A DNA stretch of 64,000 nt from Azolla caroliniana (lineage: Eukaryota; Polypodiophyta): NCBI GenBank assembly GCA_043228905.1, contig JBHGNT010000022.1:2976001-3040000 (forward strand). Reading direction: 5' to 3'. The position numbers and the translations under genes are program-made. This document shows positions 31,536-43,800 of the stretch, in pieces. Numbering within the stretch: the first letter of the stretch is position 1; each line of letters opens with the position of its first letter. The notes under the pieces were generated by a model, which was not told the DNA's origin, did no database searches, and saw only the letters and a program-made list of their open reading frames with translations.

Positions 31536-34500
31536 GATGATGATGATGATGATGATGAAGTGGTGGTGATGGGTGGCGATTAATGTGGATGATGACTGGA
31601 TATGTCTTATGTGACCCAGAAAGAGGTTCCAAGAGTCCCATATGCAGTGGTGAGAAAGAAAAGAAAGAACTATTAATGTCCACCGGAGTCCGAAATTGAT
31701 CCATCAGACAAATCACAATTACGAATATGTGTAACATCTGGTTATGCATACTGAAAAAATAAAAATTCTAGCTGTTCAAAAGATCCATGGTAATGATCTT
31801 ACCAGATCAGGTGGCTTTACAATTGGTAATGTTTTTTGAGATGGTTTTACAAGCATAAACTACTCTGTGTGGGATGAGTGATGCCGAGGAAATATGGTAT
31901 CCAATATCAATTGGTCCGGTGAAGTGAGGTATTGACAAGGTACACTGATTGCACATGGGTGTCTTCACTCAATTCTATAATTTTGAGGCTATGGTGTAAA
32001 CTACCAAGCCAACAGCCAAAAAGAAAGAGATAGATTATTAACGTCCACGAGGATGAGGCAAGGCCGAGCCCATGGTTAGGATTGACCTCGGATTCTCAGA
32101 GAGAGATAACTGGCATAGGAGAGAGAAAACTGGCACGTACGTGTCCAGGTATCCAGAATAGAAACAAATGACAATGTACAAAAAATGTAAGAATACTTGG
32201 TGAGAGTACAATGAGAGAGGTAAATGAAGACGAGGAACCTTGGAAGGAGTTGTTGGTTTCTCGAAAGCTAGAGTATCAAATGTATTCTTATATTCTGTGG
32301 ATATACAAGTATGAGATGCATATCCAGAGAACCTCAAGAGGGATCATCTTAGCATGTTCCACTTGGGTGGAGGTTTGTAAAGGGCCCTGACATTATTGTC
32401 TCTAGGTCTTGAGTGCCAAGTACACAAGCATGAGTGTTGATCCAAAGGGATCAGTCTGTGTGACAATTCAAAAGTATGTTAAGTATTGTACTTTAACTAT
32501 TCAATAAAGGAGCGTTGAACCTCATGTTCTTGGATCAATTCCTCGTACAACTTATACTCCCACACGCAACATCTTCTCTTGGATATGTCACTCGTGGCAG
32601 GCCCAGATATGTGTGATTCCTTCATTATACATCTCATGGTCTCATACTCAATCTTATGGCATCTGCTCCTAGCCTTAGTGTCATCTATTAGAGTTATGGG
32701 TGGTATGGTTCTTGCAAAAAATTCAGTAATCTGATCTCGTCTCTATATGCCATGAGTTGATGAGTTGACTGTTGGAAAGTCTCACCTTGTCATTAGTAAA
32801 TCTAGGCCGTTACCACCCATAACTTAGATGACCCCTCTAGCGTGGACTTGTCCATATTGGAGAACTTTTGAACATAGAAGTTTCAGTCCATTCAAGCTCA
32901 TGATTTTATAGTGCTTAGTAGCAATGGGCCTGGTTTCGGCTCAAACCGAACCGTTAAGCCATGGTTTAAAGGTTTATAAGTTCCAAAATAATTTAATTAA
33001 ATGGTTGGTTTGGTTTTAATTATTAATAAACAGTTCAGTTTTAGTTCGGTTTGGTTTTGAAACTAGGGTTTATCGGGTTATAGGTTTAAGTGCTTTGGTT
33101 TAAAGGTTTATAGGTTTTTGGGCTAACTTTTTTTATCCTTTAAATGTTTATGTAATTTAATGGTTTAATTAATGTTTTTTATTGATTTAATTCATTAACT
33201 AAAATGTTTATTTAATCTAATGGCTTAATTAATGCTTATTTATTTATTTATTTAATTAAACATAAATGCTTATTTAATTTAGTGTATTTTTATTTATTTA
33301 ATTTTTTAATTAGTTTGGCTTAAACATTCTGAAATGCACATAAGAGATCAAAACCAGCCTACTTAGCTTCTTACTTCTTGCTCAATTTATACTTGATATA
33401 AAGGTACCCATTTGGGTTGGCTTAGCACACAAAGGGTGTGCTAAAAGGGTGGGTCGGCTTAGGTACATGCATCCTAAAAAGGGTATGCTAAAAGGGTGGC
33501 ACAAAGGAACACATGCACACCACATTTCCCCTCGAGAGAAACAAGAGACCGAGGAGCAGGAACAAGAACAAGCATAGGAACAGGAGCAGTGGCTTGTCGA
33601 AGGAGGGGGAGCATCTGTTGGAGATAGAGCTCCCAAGTGGCACTATCCATGTTGGCAGGTTTCGAATAGACATCAATGGACGATTTTGGTGGGAGGCAAG
33701 GGTTACGCCAATAGAGTGCTCGAAAAGGGTTGATCCATGTCAACACCTGTATGGATGTATTGTAGGTGTGGGTGACGAAAGGCAAGATTTGTGTGGCCAT
33801 CTCTTGCTTGAGGGTCTTGTTGTGGCATTCAATCAGGCCATTTGTCTGAAAAATCAATTGCTCCTGTGGACTGAGGGCCACCTGGACTTGGTTGAGGTGG
33901 GGGACAGGAGGGCTATCGTGTAGGAGGGGGATCGGGGAAAGATCAATTGGCGGAGAAAGATCAATCACTCGTGTGGACTAAGGGCCACTTGGACTTGGCT
34001 GAGGTGGGGGACAAGAAGGCTATAGGTGGATAGAGATCAATTGCCCCTGTGGACTGAGGGCCACCTGGACTTGGCTGAGGTGGGGGATAGGAGGGCTATA
34101 GGCGGATAGAGATTAATCGCTCATGTGGACTAAGAGCACCTAGACTTGGCTAAGGTGGGGGATAGGAGGGCTATCATGTCGGAGGGGGATCAGAGAAACT
34201 CGTGGGACAAGAAGTTAATGGGCAACCTAAGGTGAGGGGGAAGAGTTGGAGGGGCAAGACATAAAAGTGGTGTGAGAAAGTGAGATTGCTTAAGGTGACG
34301 ATGCAACGGGCTTGTGTGCGAGAGTGGTATAGATGTTGGTGATCGCCAAAAAGGACTTGGATGTCGGGAGCGGTGGATGTCAGGAGGCCTAACTGGTGAA
34401 CTAAGGCGGTGCTAATGGAAGAGATACTACTACCAGAGACTAACAAGATAGTGGGGGTTGAGTGATTAATCGTGGTGAGAGCGATGCACACCTACGAAGC

Positions 34501-34780
34501 GGCAGAGACGGATTCTTGGACGTGGGGGACTAATACTCCGCATCTCCACCAATATGTGAAATGCACATAAGAGATCAAAATCAGGCTACTTAGCTTCTTA
34601 CTTCTTGCTCAATTTATAGTTGATACAAAGGTACCCATTTGGGTTGGCTTAACACACAAAGGGTGTGCTAAAAGGGTGGCACAAAGGAACACATGCACAC
34701 CACATTTCCCCCCTGTAAAGAATCGATGGTGATTCTTGTGCAGCGGAATAGACTAGAGATATGTGTTGTGAGTGTGTGTA

Positions 34781-34841
<61 letters not shown>

Positions 34842-37800
34842 CAAGAGATTTGAACAATAATAGAATACTCAAGAAGATGTATATTACAAAGGAGATTAAT
34901 CGACCTGATTACAAGTACGAGGAGAGTGCTTTATATAGTCACTCTCCCTCTTCATTAACTACCGAAGCTCATGGGTCATGGGGAATGTGAAAACTCATAT
35001 TCTATGACACATAGCTAATGTGTAGATAAGAGTGGTGACTTTTGACCTTTGAGTGCACACTCTCAAGGGTGTGTTCACACACTAGACTAGGTTGAGCTTG
35101 ATTCTCAACACCCCCTAAGAGAAACAAGAGACTGAGGAGTAGGAACAAGAGCAGTGGCTTGTCAAAGGAGGGGGAGCATCTGTTGGCGGTAGAGCCCCCC
35201 AAGTGGCACTATCCATGTTGGCAGGTTTCGAATGTACATCAATGGACGATTCTAGTGGGAGGCGAGGGTTACGCCCATAGAGTGCTTGAAAAGGGACGAC
35301 GTTGAGGACATCCTCCTGGAACTGGGGGCCCTGATCAGATAATAGTTGGACGGGGCTAGTAATGGAAAACGAGCTAACAATTGGCGGATAGAGATCAATC
35401 CCTCCGGTGGGTTGAGGGCCACCTGGACTTGGCTGAGGTGGGGGACATGAGGGCTATCGTGTCGGAGGGGGATCAGGGGAAGATCGATTGGCGGAGAAAG
35501 ATCAATCCCTCCTGTGGATTGAGGGCCATCTGAACTTGGTTGAGGTGGGGGACAGGAGGGCTAGAGGTGGATAGAGATCAATTGCTCTTGTGGACTAAGG
35601 GCCACTTGGACTTGGCTGAGGTGGGGGACAGGAGGGCTATCATGTAAGAGGGGGATCGGGGAAACTCGTGGGACAAGAAGTTAGTGGGCAACCTAAGGTG
35701 AGGGGGAAGAGGTGGATGCTTGGACGTGGGGGATTGGTACCCTGCTTCTCCACCAATATGTGAAATGCACATAAGAGATCAAAACCAACCTAGTTAGCTT
35801 CTTACTTCTTGCTCAATTTATAGTTGATACAAAAGTACCCATTTGGGTTGGCTTAGCTAAAAAAGGTGTGCTAAAAGGGTGGCACAAAGGAACACATACA
35901 CACCACAATATAGTTAGGTTTAAACTTTTTATTAAATGGCTCGGTTTGGTTTCAACTTTTGATTTAAATAGTTTGGTTCAATTTATAGTTGATACAAAGG
36001 TACCTACTTGGGTTGGCTTAGCTAAAAAGGGTGTGCTAAAAGGGTGGCACAAAGGAACACATGCACACCACAATATAGTTAGGTTTAAACTTTTTATTAA
36101 ATGGCTTGGTCTGGTTTCAACTTTTCTCTAAACGGTTTTGGTTTAAATAGTTTCGTTTACTTAAATAGTTTTCTTAAATGGTTTGGTTTAATGGCTTCAA
36201 AGTTCATAAACGGTTTAGTTTGGTTTTTGTTTTATATAAATGGTTTGGTTCAGTTCGGTTTGGTTTCAAGGCAAAGAAACCAAACCAAACCGAAACCAAA
36301 CAGGGCCTATTGCTAGTGCTTAGCTGCAAATATCTACATTTTTCTTATGAGCATGGAATGTTTTTGTGTTCTTAGCCAAATACTCGAGATAAAACCAGGG
36401 AACATTGGAGGTTTTACTAATTTGTTTCTATTTATATACTGTCTCCAAGCTGCGACAATTTTTCAGATGTAATCCCGTGTTCAGTCTCATGGGACACTTT
36501 GGCCTCTCAAGCAATATATTTTCCACCACCATCAAATTCCTTCTATATTGCAACTGTAGGGTTACTTTGGCTTGACTGAAACTTGCCCTCACCTCTTTTT
36601 TCTGAATTTGTGGAATCATCATATTTGTCGGGAGATCATAGATTTTACTCAGATGATGATTTATGCAGCCTGATTTTGTGCTGGTCTCAACATGGGTCCA
36701 TGATTCCACATGGGACACTTTGGCCTCTCAAGCAATATATTTTCCACCACCATCAAATTCCTTCTAGATTGCAACTGTAGGGTTACTTTGGCTTGACTGA
36801 AACTTGCCCTCACCTCTTTTTTTCTGAATTTGTGGAATCATCATATTTGTTGGGAGATCATAGATTTTACTCAGATGATGATTTATGCGGCCTGATTTTG
36901 TGCTGGTCTCAACATGGGTCCATGATTCCACATGTAGTAGATGAAGGCAGCACGAGGATTAGGGTTTAGGTCAAAAAACAGAGAGGGAGAGAGTCTGAGT
37001 GAGAGAGAGAGATGCACGCTGTCTTGGGTACAAAAGAGTGTACCTCTTTTTTTGGTTTTTAGATATTATGTATATACAACTCAAAAGTGTGCTACGAGTG
37101 CGTTCACACTCGTGTACTAATAAAAGGCACGATGGCCCTTTATTCCCAACAACCTCCCACCTAAAGGCAATGTGCCGTGAGAAGAAAAAAACAAAAAAAA
37201 AGTCAGCTAAGTCCAAGTATGTACAAAGCTGAACTACATACATACATCTATCCAACTCCCATCATCTATCGGCAATGAGCAAATCGCTTAGCTGGAAGAC
37301 CCTTCATGAGAAGATCTGCAGGATTATTATTTGTATGTACTTTGACAAGCTCAATGTTCTTGCTGTCAAGTACATCTCTGATGAAGTGATACTTCACCTC
37401 TATGTGCTTCGTCTTTGCATGAAAGAGGGATTTCGAGCTAGCATGATAGCACTCTGGCTGTCACAATGAAGAATAGGTAACTCTGTAATGCCAAGATCTC
37501 TCACTAGATATGAAAGCCATAAAGCCTCTTTTCATGCCTCAGTGGCAGCAACATACTCTGCCTTTGTAGTAGACAATGCAACACACTTCTGTAGTCTGGA
37601 GATCCAAGAGACCGCTCCTCCTGTGAAAGTAAACACATACCCAGAAGTAGACTTCCTGCAGTCTGCGTGACCTGCATAGTCCGCATCCGTAAAACCAACG
37701 ACAGATGCCTTTTGCTTTCCAAAGCAAATACACAAGTCCTTTGTGCTTTTGAGGTATCTCATAATACCTTTCACTGCTTCCCAATGCTTTTTGCCGGGAT

Positions 37801-40800
37801 TTGCCATATACCTACTAACCACTCCCACTGCAAAGGCAATATCAGGGCGTGTAGCAACCATCACATATATCAAACTGCCAACGGCAGAAGCATATGGAAC
37901 CTTAGCCATTTCAGCCTTCTCATCATCAGATGTAGGGCTGTCTTCTGCACTGAGTTTCAAATATGGAGGCAATGGAACCCCAATTGTTTCCCCCCCCTCC
38001 ATATTGAAACGCTGCAAAACCTTAGAGATATACTCCTGCTGAGATAGAAAGAGTACCCCTTTCGATCGGTTTCGGAGTATTCGCATGCCAAGGATGTGAT
38101 TTGCATCACCAAGATCCTTCATATCAAAGCTGCCATGAAGGCTTTGCTTCAATGAATTCAAGGCATGAACATCCTTGCCAGCAATCAACATATCATCAAC
38201 ATACAAAACCAAGATAATCAGGCTGCCATCTCCTGCCTTCTTGGTGTACAAGCAATGGTCCACTTGACTTCTACGAAAACCTTGAGACTGCATAAATGCA
38301 TCAAATTTATGATACCATTCTCTTGGTGCTTGTTTCAACCTATACAAACTCCTTTTGAGCTTACAAACCATCTTCTCTTTGCCTTTAGTGACAAAACCTT
38401 CAGGCTGTTGCATATATATGTCTTCATGCAGATCGCCATGTAAAAAGGCAGTCTTCACATCCATCTGTATGAGCTCCATATCTTCAGCTGCAACTAAACC
38501 CAAATGATTCTTAATGTAGTCATCTTGACTACAGGCAAGAAGATCTCATCAAAATCAACTCCATATTCCTGCTTGTATCCTTTTGCAACCAATCTTGCTT
38601 TGTACTTTGGCGAGGAATCAGAAATGACCTTCATTTTATAAACCCATTTGCATGGAAGTGTTTTCTGCCCTTTAGGCAATTGCACCAAATCCCAAGTATC
38701 ATTTTTCTCAAGAGATTCCATCTCTAACAACATGGCTTTATACCATTTCTTATTGTCCTGTCTGTCCATTGCTTCCTTGAAGCAAGTCGGTTCGCCACAA
38801 TCAGTTACCATGACATAATCAGCCACATTGTTTGCATCAGGAACAAATTTGTCAGGCTGTCTAGTAACTCTAGATGATCTCCTAACCCAATGCTCATTGT
38901 TTGGTAGCTGTTGAGCCTGCAAATCATCATTTTCAATTTGCAGTCCAGGCATTTCAGCCTGCAAATCAGCATTCACAGCTTGCTGTTCTAGCTGTTCCTG
39001 CACATTTGGTTGCTCATCATTATTGGCAAAGACTGGATGATCATTTCCAACCTCATTTTCTGCATTTGCAGGTAATTTTACAGCAGGTGTTTGCTGCTGT
39101 ACAGCGGGCACATTTTCCTGTCTAAAAGGTATTTCTTCTCAGAATACAACCCTACGTACTTCCTCAGTCTTTTCAGGTTGTTTATGCATGCGATTTTCCT
39201 GGAAGATAACATCATTGCTGCGTACTATTTTTCTTTTCTCGGGATCCCACAATCTATACCCCATTTCACCCTCGTCACCGTATCCTAGGAAAATACATTT
39301 GCAGGACTTTGGCTCAAGTTTGTTGCGTTGTTCTTTACGAATGTGCACAAAATCCTCACAGCCAAACACTCTCAAGTGAGCATATGAAGGTGGCTTGCCC
39401 GACCACGCTTCTTGGGGTATTCCCCCTCCCAAAGACCTGTTAGGTGACCGATTAATCAAGTGAACAGCTGTCATAACAGCCTCTGCCCAAAAACCATGGG
39501 GTAACACAGCATGAGACAGCATAGTACGGACCTTATCTTGAATAGTCCGATTCATACGCTCTGCAACTCCATTTTGGGGTGGATTATAAGGGGCAGTGAG
39601 TTCCCTCTTTATCCCTTTGCTGTCACAAAATGCTTGAAAAGCCTTGGACACATATTCCCCACCATTGTCAGAGCGAAGACACTTAAATGTCTTATCAATT
39701 TGATTCTCAACTAATGCCAAAAATGTTCGAAATTTGTCGAGCACTTTATCCTTGCTACGAATAGGGTAAACCCATACCTTCCGTGTAGCATCATTGACAA
39801 AAGTGACTAAGTATTTCTTCCCCCCTAATGATAGCCCTGGCATCTGACATACATCTGAATGTACTAACTCAAGCGGGGACGACTTCAGCGAAAGAGACTT
39901 TTTATGAGATGTTTGTACATGTTTACCATAAATGCAATGATCACAATGTTCAAAATCAGCATAATGAAGTCACGGCAAGTAACCCAAGCGAGAAAGTACT
40001 TTCATACCAGTTTCACTCATGTGTCCCAACCGGCCATGCCACAAAGAAACACTAGGCTGCTCGGTTATGGCAACAACATGGTCACTCACACTAGATACAT
40101 GGAGAGGATACAAAGTATCACTTTTACTATCCTTGGCAATAACTCTAGATCCCTTACAAATCTTCCATTTCCCATCACCAAAGGTTGTGTGAAATCCATC
40201 ATCATCTAGGTGTCCTGTGCTAATCAAGCTCTTCTTGAGCTGAGGTACATGCTGTACATGCTGAAGTGTGAAAGCAGAACCATGCTGAAACTGTAATTGC
40301 ACAGTGCCAATACCTGCAATTTCACATGCATAGTTGTCCCCAAGATGGACAACACCATGTCGACCCCCTATGTAATCTGAAAACCACTCACGATGAGGGG
40401 TGACGTGAAAAGAAGCACCTGAATCAAGTATCCAAGTGTGCATGTCACCATCCGTATCTGCAAGTAAAGTATGTTCTCTATGGCATGATGAAACAAAGAG
40501 TACATCATTTCCACTATCACTATCATGAGAGACTACATTCACCTCTTCACTTTTAGTATTGCCTTTCCTCAGTTGAATGTCTCTCTTTTCTTCTATGAAA
40601 TCATCTATCTTCTTGCCCTTTCCTTTCTCTTTCTTCCATTTGAAATAATCATGTTTAAAGTGACCCTTTTTGCCATAGTGATGGCATTCTACATCTTTAC
40701 CATGTGATTTACTACGGCCATAACTATCAGATTTGCCTCTTTGTTGTGACCTACCCCTCATATGCAACGCACTAGAGAACTTATTGGATGCATTATTTTG

Positions 40801-43800
40801 CCGACTCATCTCTTCCATGAGTAGAGAACTCTCTACATCGGCATAAAGAAGCATCGCATTTGAATTGCTCATAGCAGTCCTGAAAGTATCCCAACTTTCT
40901 GGCAAGGTGCAAAGTAAAAACGTGGCCTTAAACTCATCATCAATGATGAATTTCAAGGCAATCAACTGGCTGAAAACGGAATTGAACTCACTCATGTGAG
41001 TTGACATGGGTGTGCCCTCTATCATACGCAAATCCATAAGTTTCTTAAGCCAATAAACTTTGTTAGTTGCCGTCTTTTGGGCATACAGTTCCTCTAGTCT
41101 AATCCATATAGAATAGGCGGAGTCCAAACCTTCGATATTAAAAAGCAAGGCATCAGAAATCGACAACTCAATAGTCGAGTGTGCAAGCTCATTCAACTCT
41201 TGCCAATCATCTTCGTCCATATCTATAGGCTTTACCCCTTTGACTTTTATAGGCTTTGCATGCTTCTTTTGCAGCAGGATGTTGTAGCATTGCTTTTTCC
41301 AAACCGCAAAGTTATGTGCACCCTCAAGCTTCTTGATGTGCATAAGGTGGCTACTTTCTCTGTTGCTAGTCATGATTTTAGCCCAAACGGAGGACCAAAC
41401 TTGCACTGCAGAAAACGTGACCTGCTCTGCAGAAACCCTAAACTCTGCTCTGCAGAAACCCTAATCTCTGCTCTGCAGAAACCCTAATCTCTGCTCTGCA
41501 GAAACCCTAATCTCTGCTCTGCAGAAAAACCTAATCTCTGCTCTGCAGAAAAACCTAATCTCTGCTCTGCAGAAAACCTTAAACTCTACCTGCAGAAAAC
41601 CCTAAACTTTTCTCTGCATAAAACCCTAAACCTTGGCTCTGATACCAGTTTGAAGGCAGCACGAGGATTAGGGTTTAGGTCAAAAAACAGAGAGGGAGAG
41701 AGTCTGAGTGAGAGAGAGAGATGCACGCTGTCTTGGGTACAAAAGAGTGTACCTCTTTTTTTGGTTTTTAGATATTATGTATATACAACTCAAAAGTGTG
41801 CTATGAGTGCGTTCACACTCGTGCACTAATAAAAGGCACGATGGCCCTTTATTCCCAACAGTAGATGCCCTTTTGATGAGACTAGAAATTTCAAGCATTG
41901 TCTATCACTGTACAATCAAAATGATTTGACATGGCACAACACATCTCTTTTACTATCTTGGGAAGGTCTTCAAGAGATTTTGTTACTACCTTGGAATTAA
42001 GAAGATGATTTGCCTTCATAATTGTAACTAGCTTCTACTAGAGAAGGGCATTAGTCTATTTATCTTTTTATATTTGAATTTGGGCTGCAAAAATTAAGTT
42101 TTATTAAGCAAATACTTTGCATTTATTTTATAATTGTATTTTTTGAAGGTTTGGATTTGCTGCTCTTGGGAATCGTTGTATTCCACGTATGGATGGCACC
42201 ATACACCAAAGTGGAGGAAAGTTTCAATATTCAGGTTCGACAAGCCCAGAGGATATAAGAGAGTATTTGAGGGTTTAAAATATATATTTGACTATCATGC
42301 TGTGCTGAACACATGCTTACTTTTGTGTTATTACCTTGTTTTCACAATAGTCTTGAAGCTTAGGCTTGTCTCACTCATAATATCCCTCTCCTTATTGTTT
42401 GGCTTATGAAATGTTGCAATATAACTTCGAGTTTCAACTTTGTGATAGGTTTAAGGGGCTGATTGGTAGTGTAATCTTTATGTGAACAATATTTTGGGAC
42501 TATAGATGTGATTTTGAGTGGTTTGGAAATCCATTAAGCTGTATGTTTACAAAAAGCAGGAAAACTTATGGAACAAAACCTACAAGCAATAAAGAAATAT
42601 GGCCAATAGGATAGATGATTACATTTGGCTGTTCAGAATCTGACCCAATGGCTCAGAGAATTATGCCTTGGGAGGTCATAACACCATATCCCTACAACAC
42701 TGGTTAATGTTGGGTTACTCATGACATTATCAGCTAGTATTTTGAAGACATCATGTATTAAAAACATCTCTGAAGTTGTTAAGGCTTTTCTAGAAGCCAC
42801 GAAGTAAACGAAAAAAGCTTAGCTTTCTAAATTTTAGACACTTAATTAGTATTGGCAAGGTTGATTTGTGCCAATTCAGGTAAGCATCAGTGTAAAAGGA
42901 CATGGTAAACATGGTTTTTGGTAATATATATACTAGCACAGGCTGAGTGATAAGGAGAACAGTAGATTCAGCTTTTCTAGATTAATGTAATGTGGCACTA
43001 ACCCTGAACTTTTGGAAGATCAGTCTTGTTGATCTATAATCTGAGAATCATTTACTGATGCTTTTTAAGATATAGAAATAAATCAAAATATAGAATAGGC
43101 TGTAGAGCTTGCATAAATTTCAGGAGGATTAATGTAGCAGACAGATAATTGTAGTGCATGTGGTACACAATGTCATGTTATCCTTTTTATAAAGATTTTG
43201 TTTGTAGATAGTAACCTTGTGACATTTATTTTTGGCTTGGTGAAGTGTAGATCCTTTTTAAGTAAAGAATTTAATAGAACTTCCCCATCACTATTATGTA
43301 TGGACAGGCCATTCATGATATTTTATACCACAGGCATCAAATACATAAGGTAAGTATTTACCATTCTATGATTTGTTGATATTCTAGATTTTCTAGAACT
43401 GATTAACTTTTTTATTTCCTTTTGGATGTATGCCATTTGGTTATATTGATTTTCCATGTTTCAGTATGACCATCTGGCGTTTCCCGGAGTTGTGCCACGA
43501 ACTTTTATAGGTTTGCTCTGTTGCTTCCTATTGTACATCAAGGGTTTAAACTTAGTCTTATTTTTACAAGTGATTTAGGTAATCGTTCTCTTCATGTAAC
43601 CTAATCTTCTTGAGTTGCAAGAGTGGCTGCATAGAAGCAAGGTTATTTCATAGAACTTGATGCAAAAGACTTAATATTATAGATCTATATCCTCTCGAAG
43701 AGTGCCCATATGACACGGATGTGATTCATGTCATATAAGTCTCAAGGGCCAGAGTACATGCATGTACTAGAGTATGTGCATGGCATTGATGTAATCAAAT

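Larger units (their letters stand above)
33328..35907 (-). mobile_element. Tandem array of a small LTR retroelement: LTR-internal-LTR-internal-LTR
   Basis: Three direct copies of a short LTR (33328-33524, 34555-34704, 35759-35907; plus-strand reading TGTGAAATGCAC...GCACACCACA) alternate with two related internal regions. On the minus strand each LTR is followed by TTGGTGGAGA(T/A)GC, a possible primer site, and the internal regions end in a polypurine tract GAGGGGAAA next to an LTR. The first LTR copy has a ~44-bp internal duplication. A solo LTR of another family (34714-35110) sits inside the second internal region. The small size and broken coding content make this TRIM-like. Confidence 0.75.
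32919..36315. mobile_element. hAT-like element with nested LTR elements, in ALG12 intron 1
   Basis: The ends are TAGCAATGGGCC (left) and GGCCTATTGCTA (right), inverted repeats followed by CCAAACC/GGTTTCGG-type sequence, and both sides carry the perfect 8-bp duplication GTGCTTAG (32911-32918 and 36316-36323), diagnostic of the hAT superfamily. Its own interior (32919-33327 and about 36084-36315) is non-coding, rich in AACC/GGTT motifs like the element at 30787. No transposase is present. About 2.6 kb of the length is a later array of small LTR elements. The 8-bp duplication dates the hAT insertion as the outer event. Confidence 0.88.
36942..41860 (-). mobile_element. Young but defective Ty1/copia retrotransposon in ALG12 intron 1
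   Basis: A 4.92-kb element, antisense to ALG12, with 210-bp LTRs at 36942-37151 and 41651-41860, target duplication GTAGA (36937-36941 and 41861-41865), primer site TGGTATCAGAGCC (about 41637-41649) and polypurine tract GGTGGGAGG before the 3' LTR. The LTRs differ at two positions (both C/T) by eye, so insertion is recent. The gag-pol frame carries three in-frame stops and two frameshifts, so it is not autonomous. Confidence 0.93.

Noticed and set aside
41405-41636. Interstitial telomere repeat
   Set aside because: AAACCCTAA occurs in each unit, but the unit is ~23 bp and lies precisely in the copia leader, so it is an element-specific repeat.
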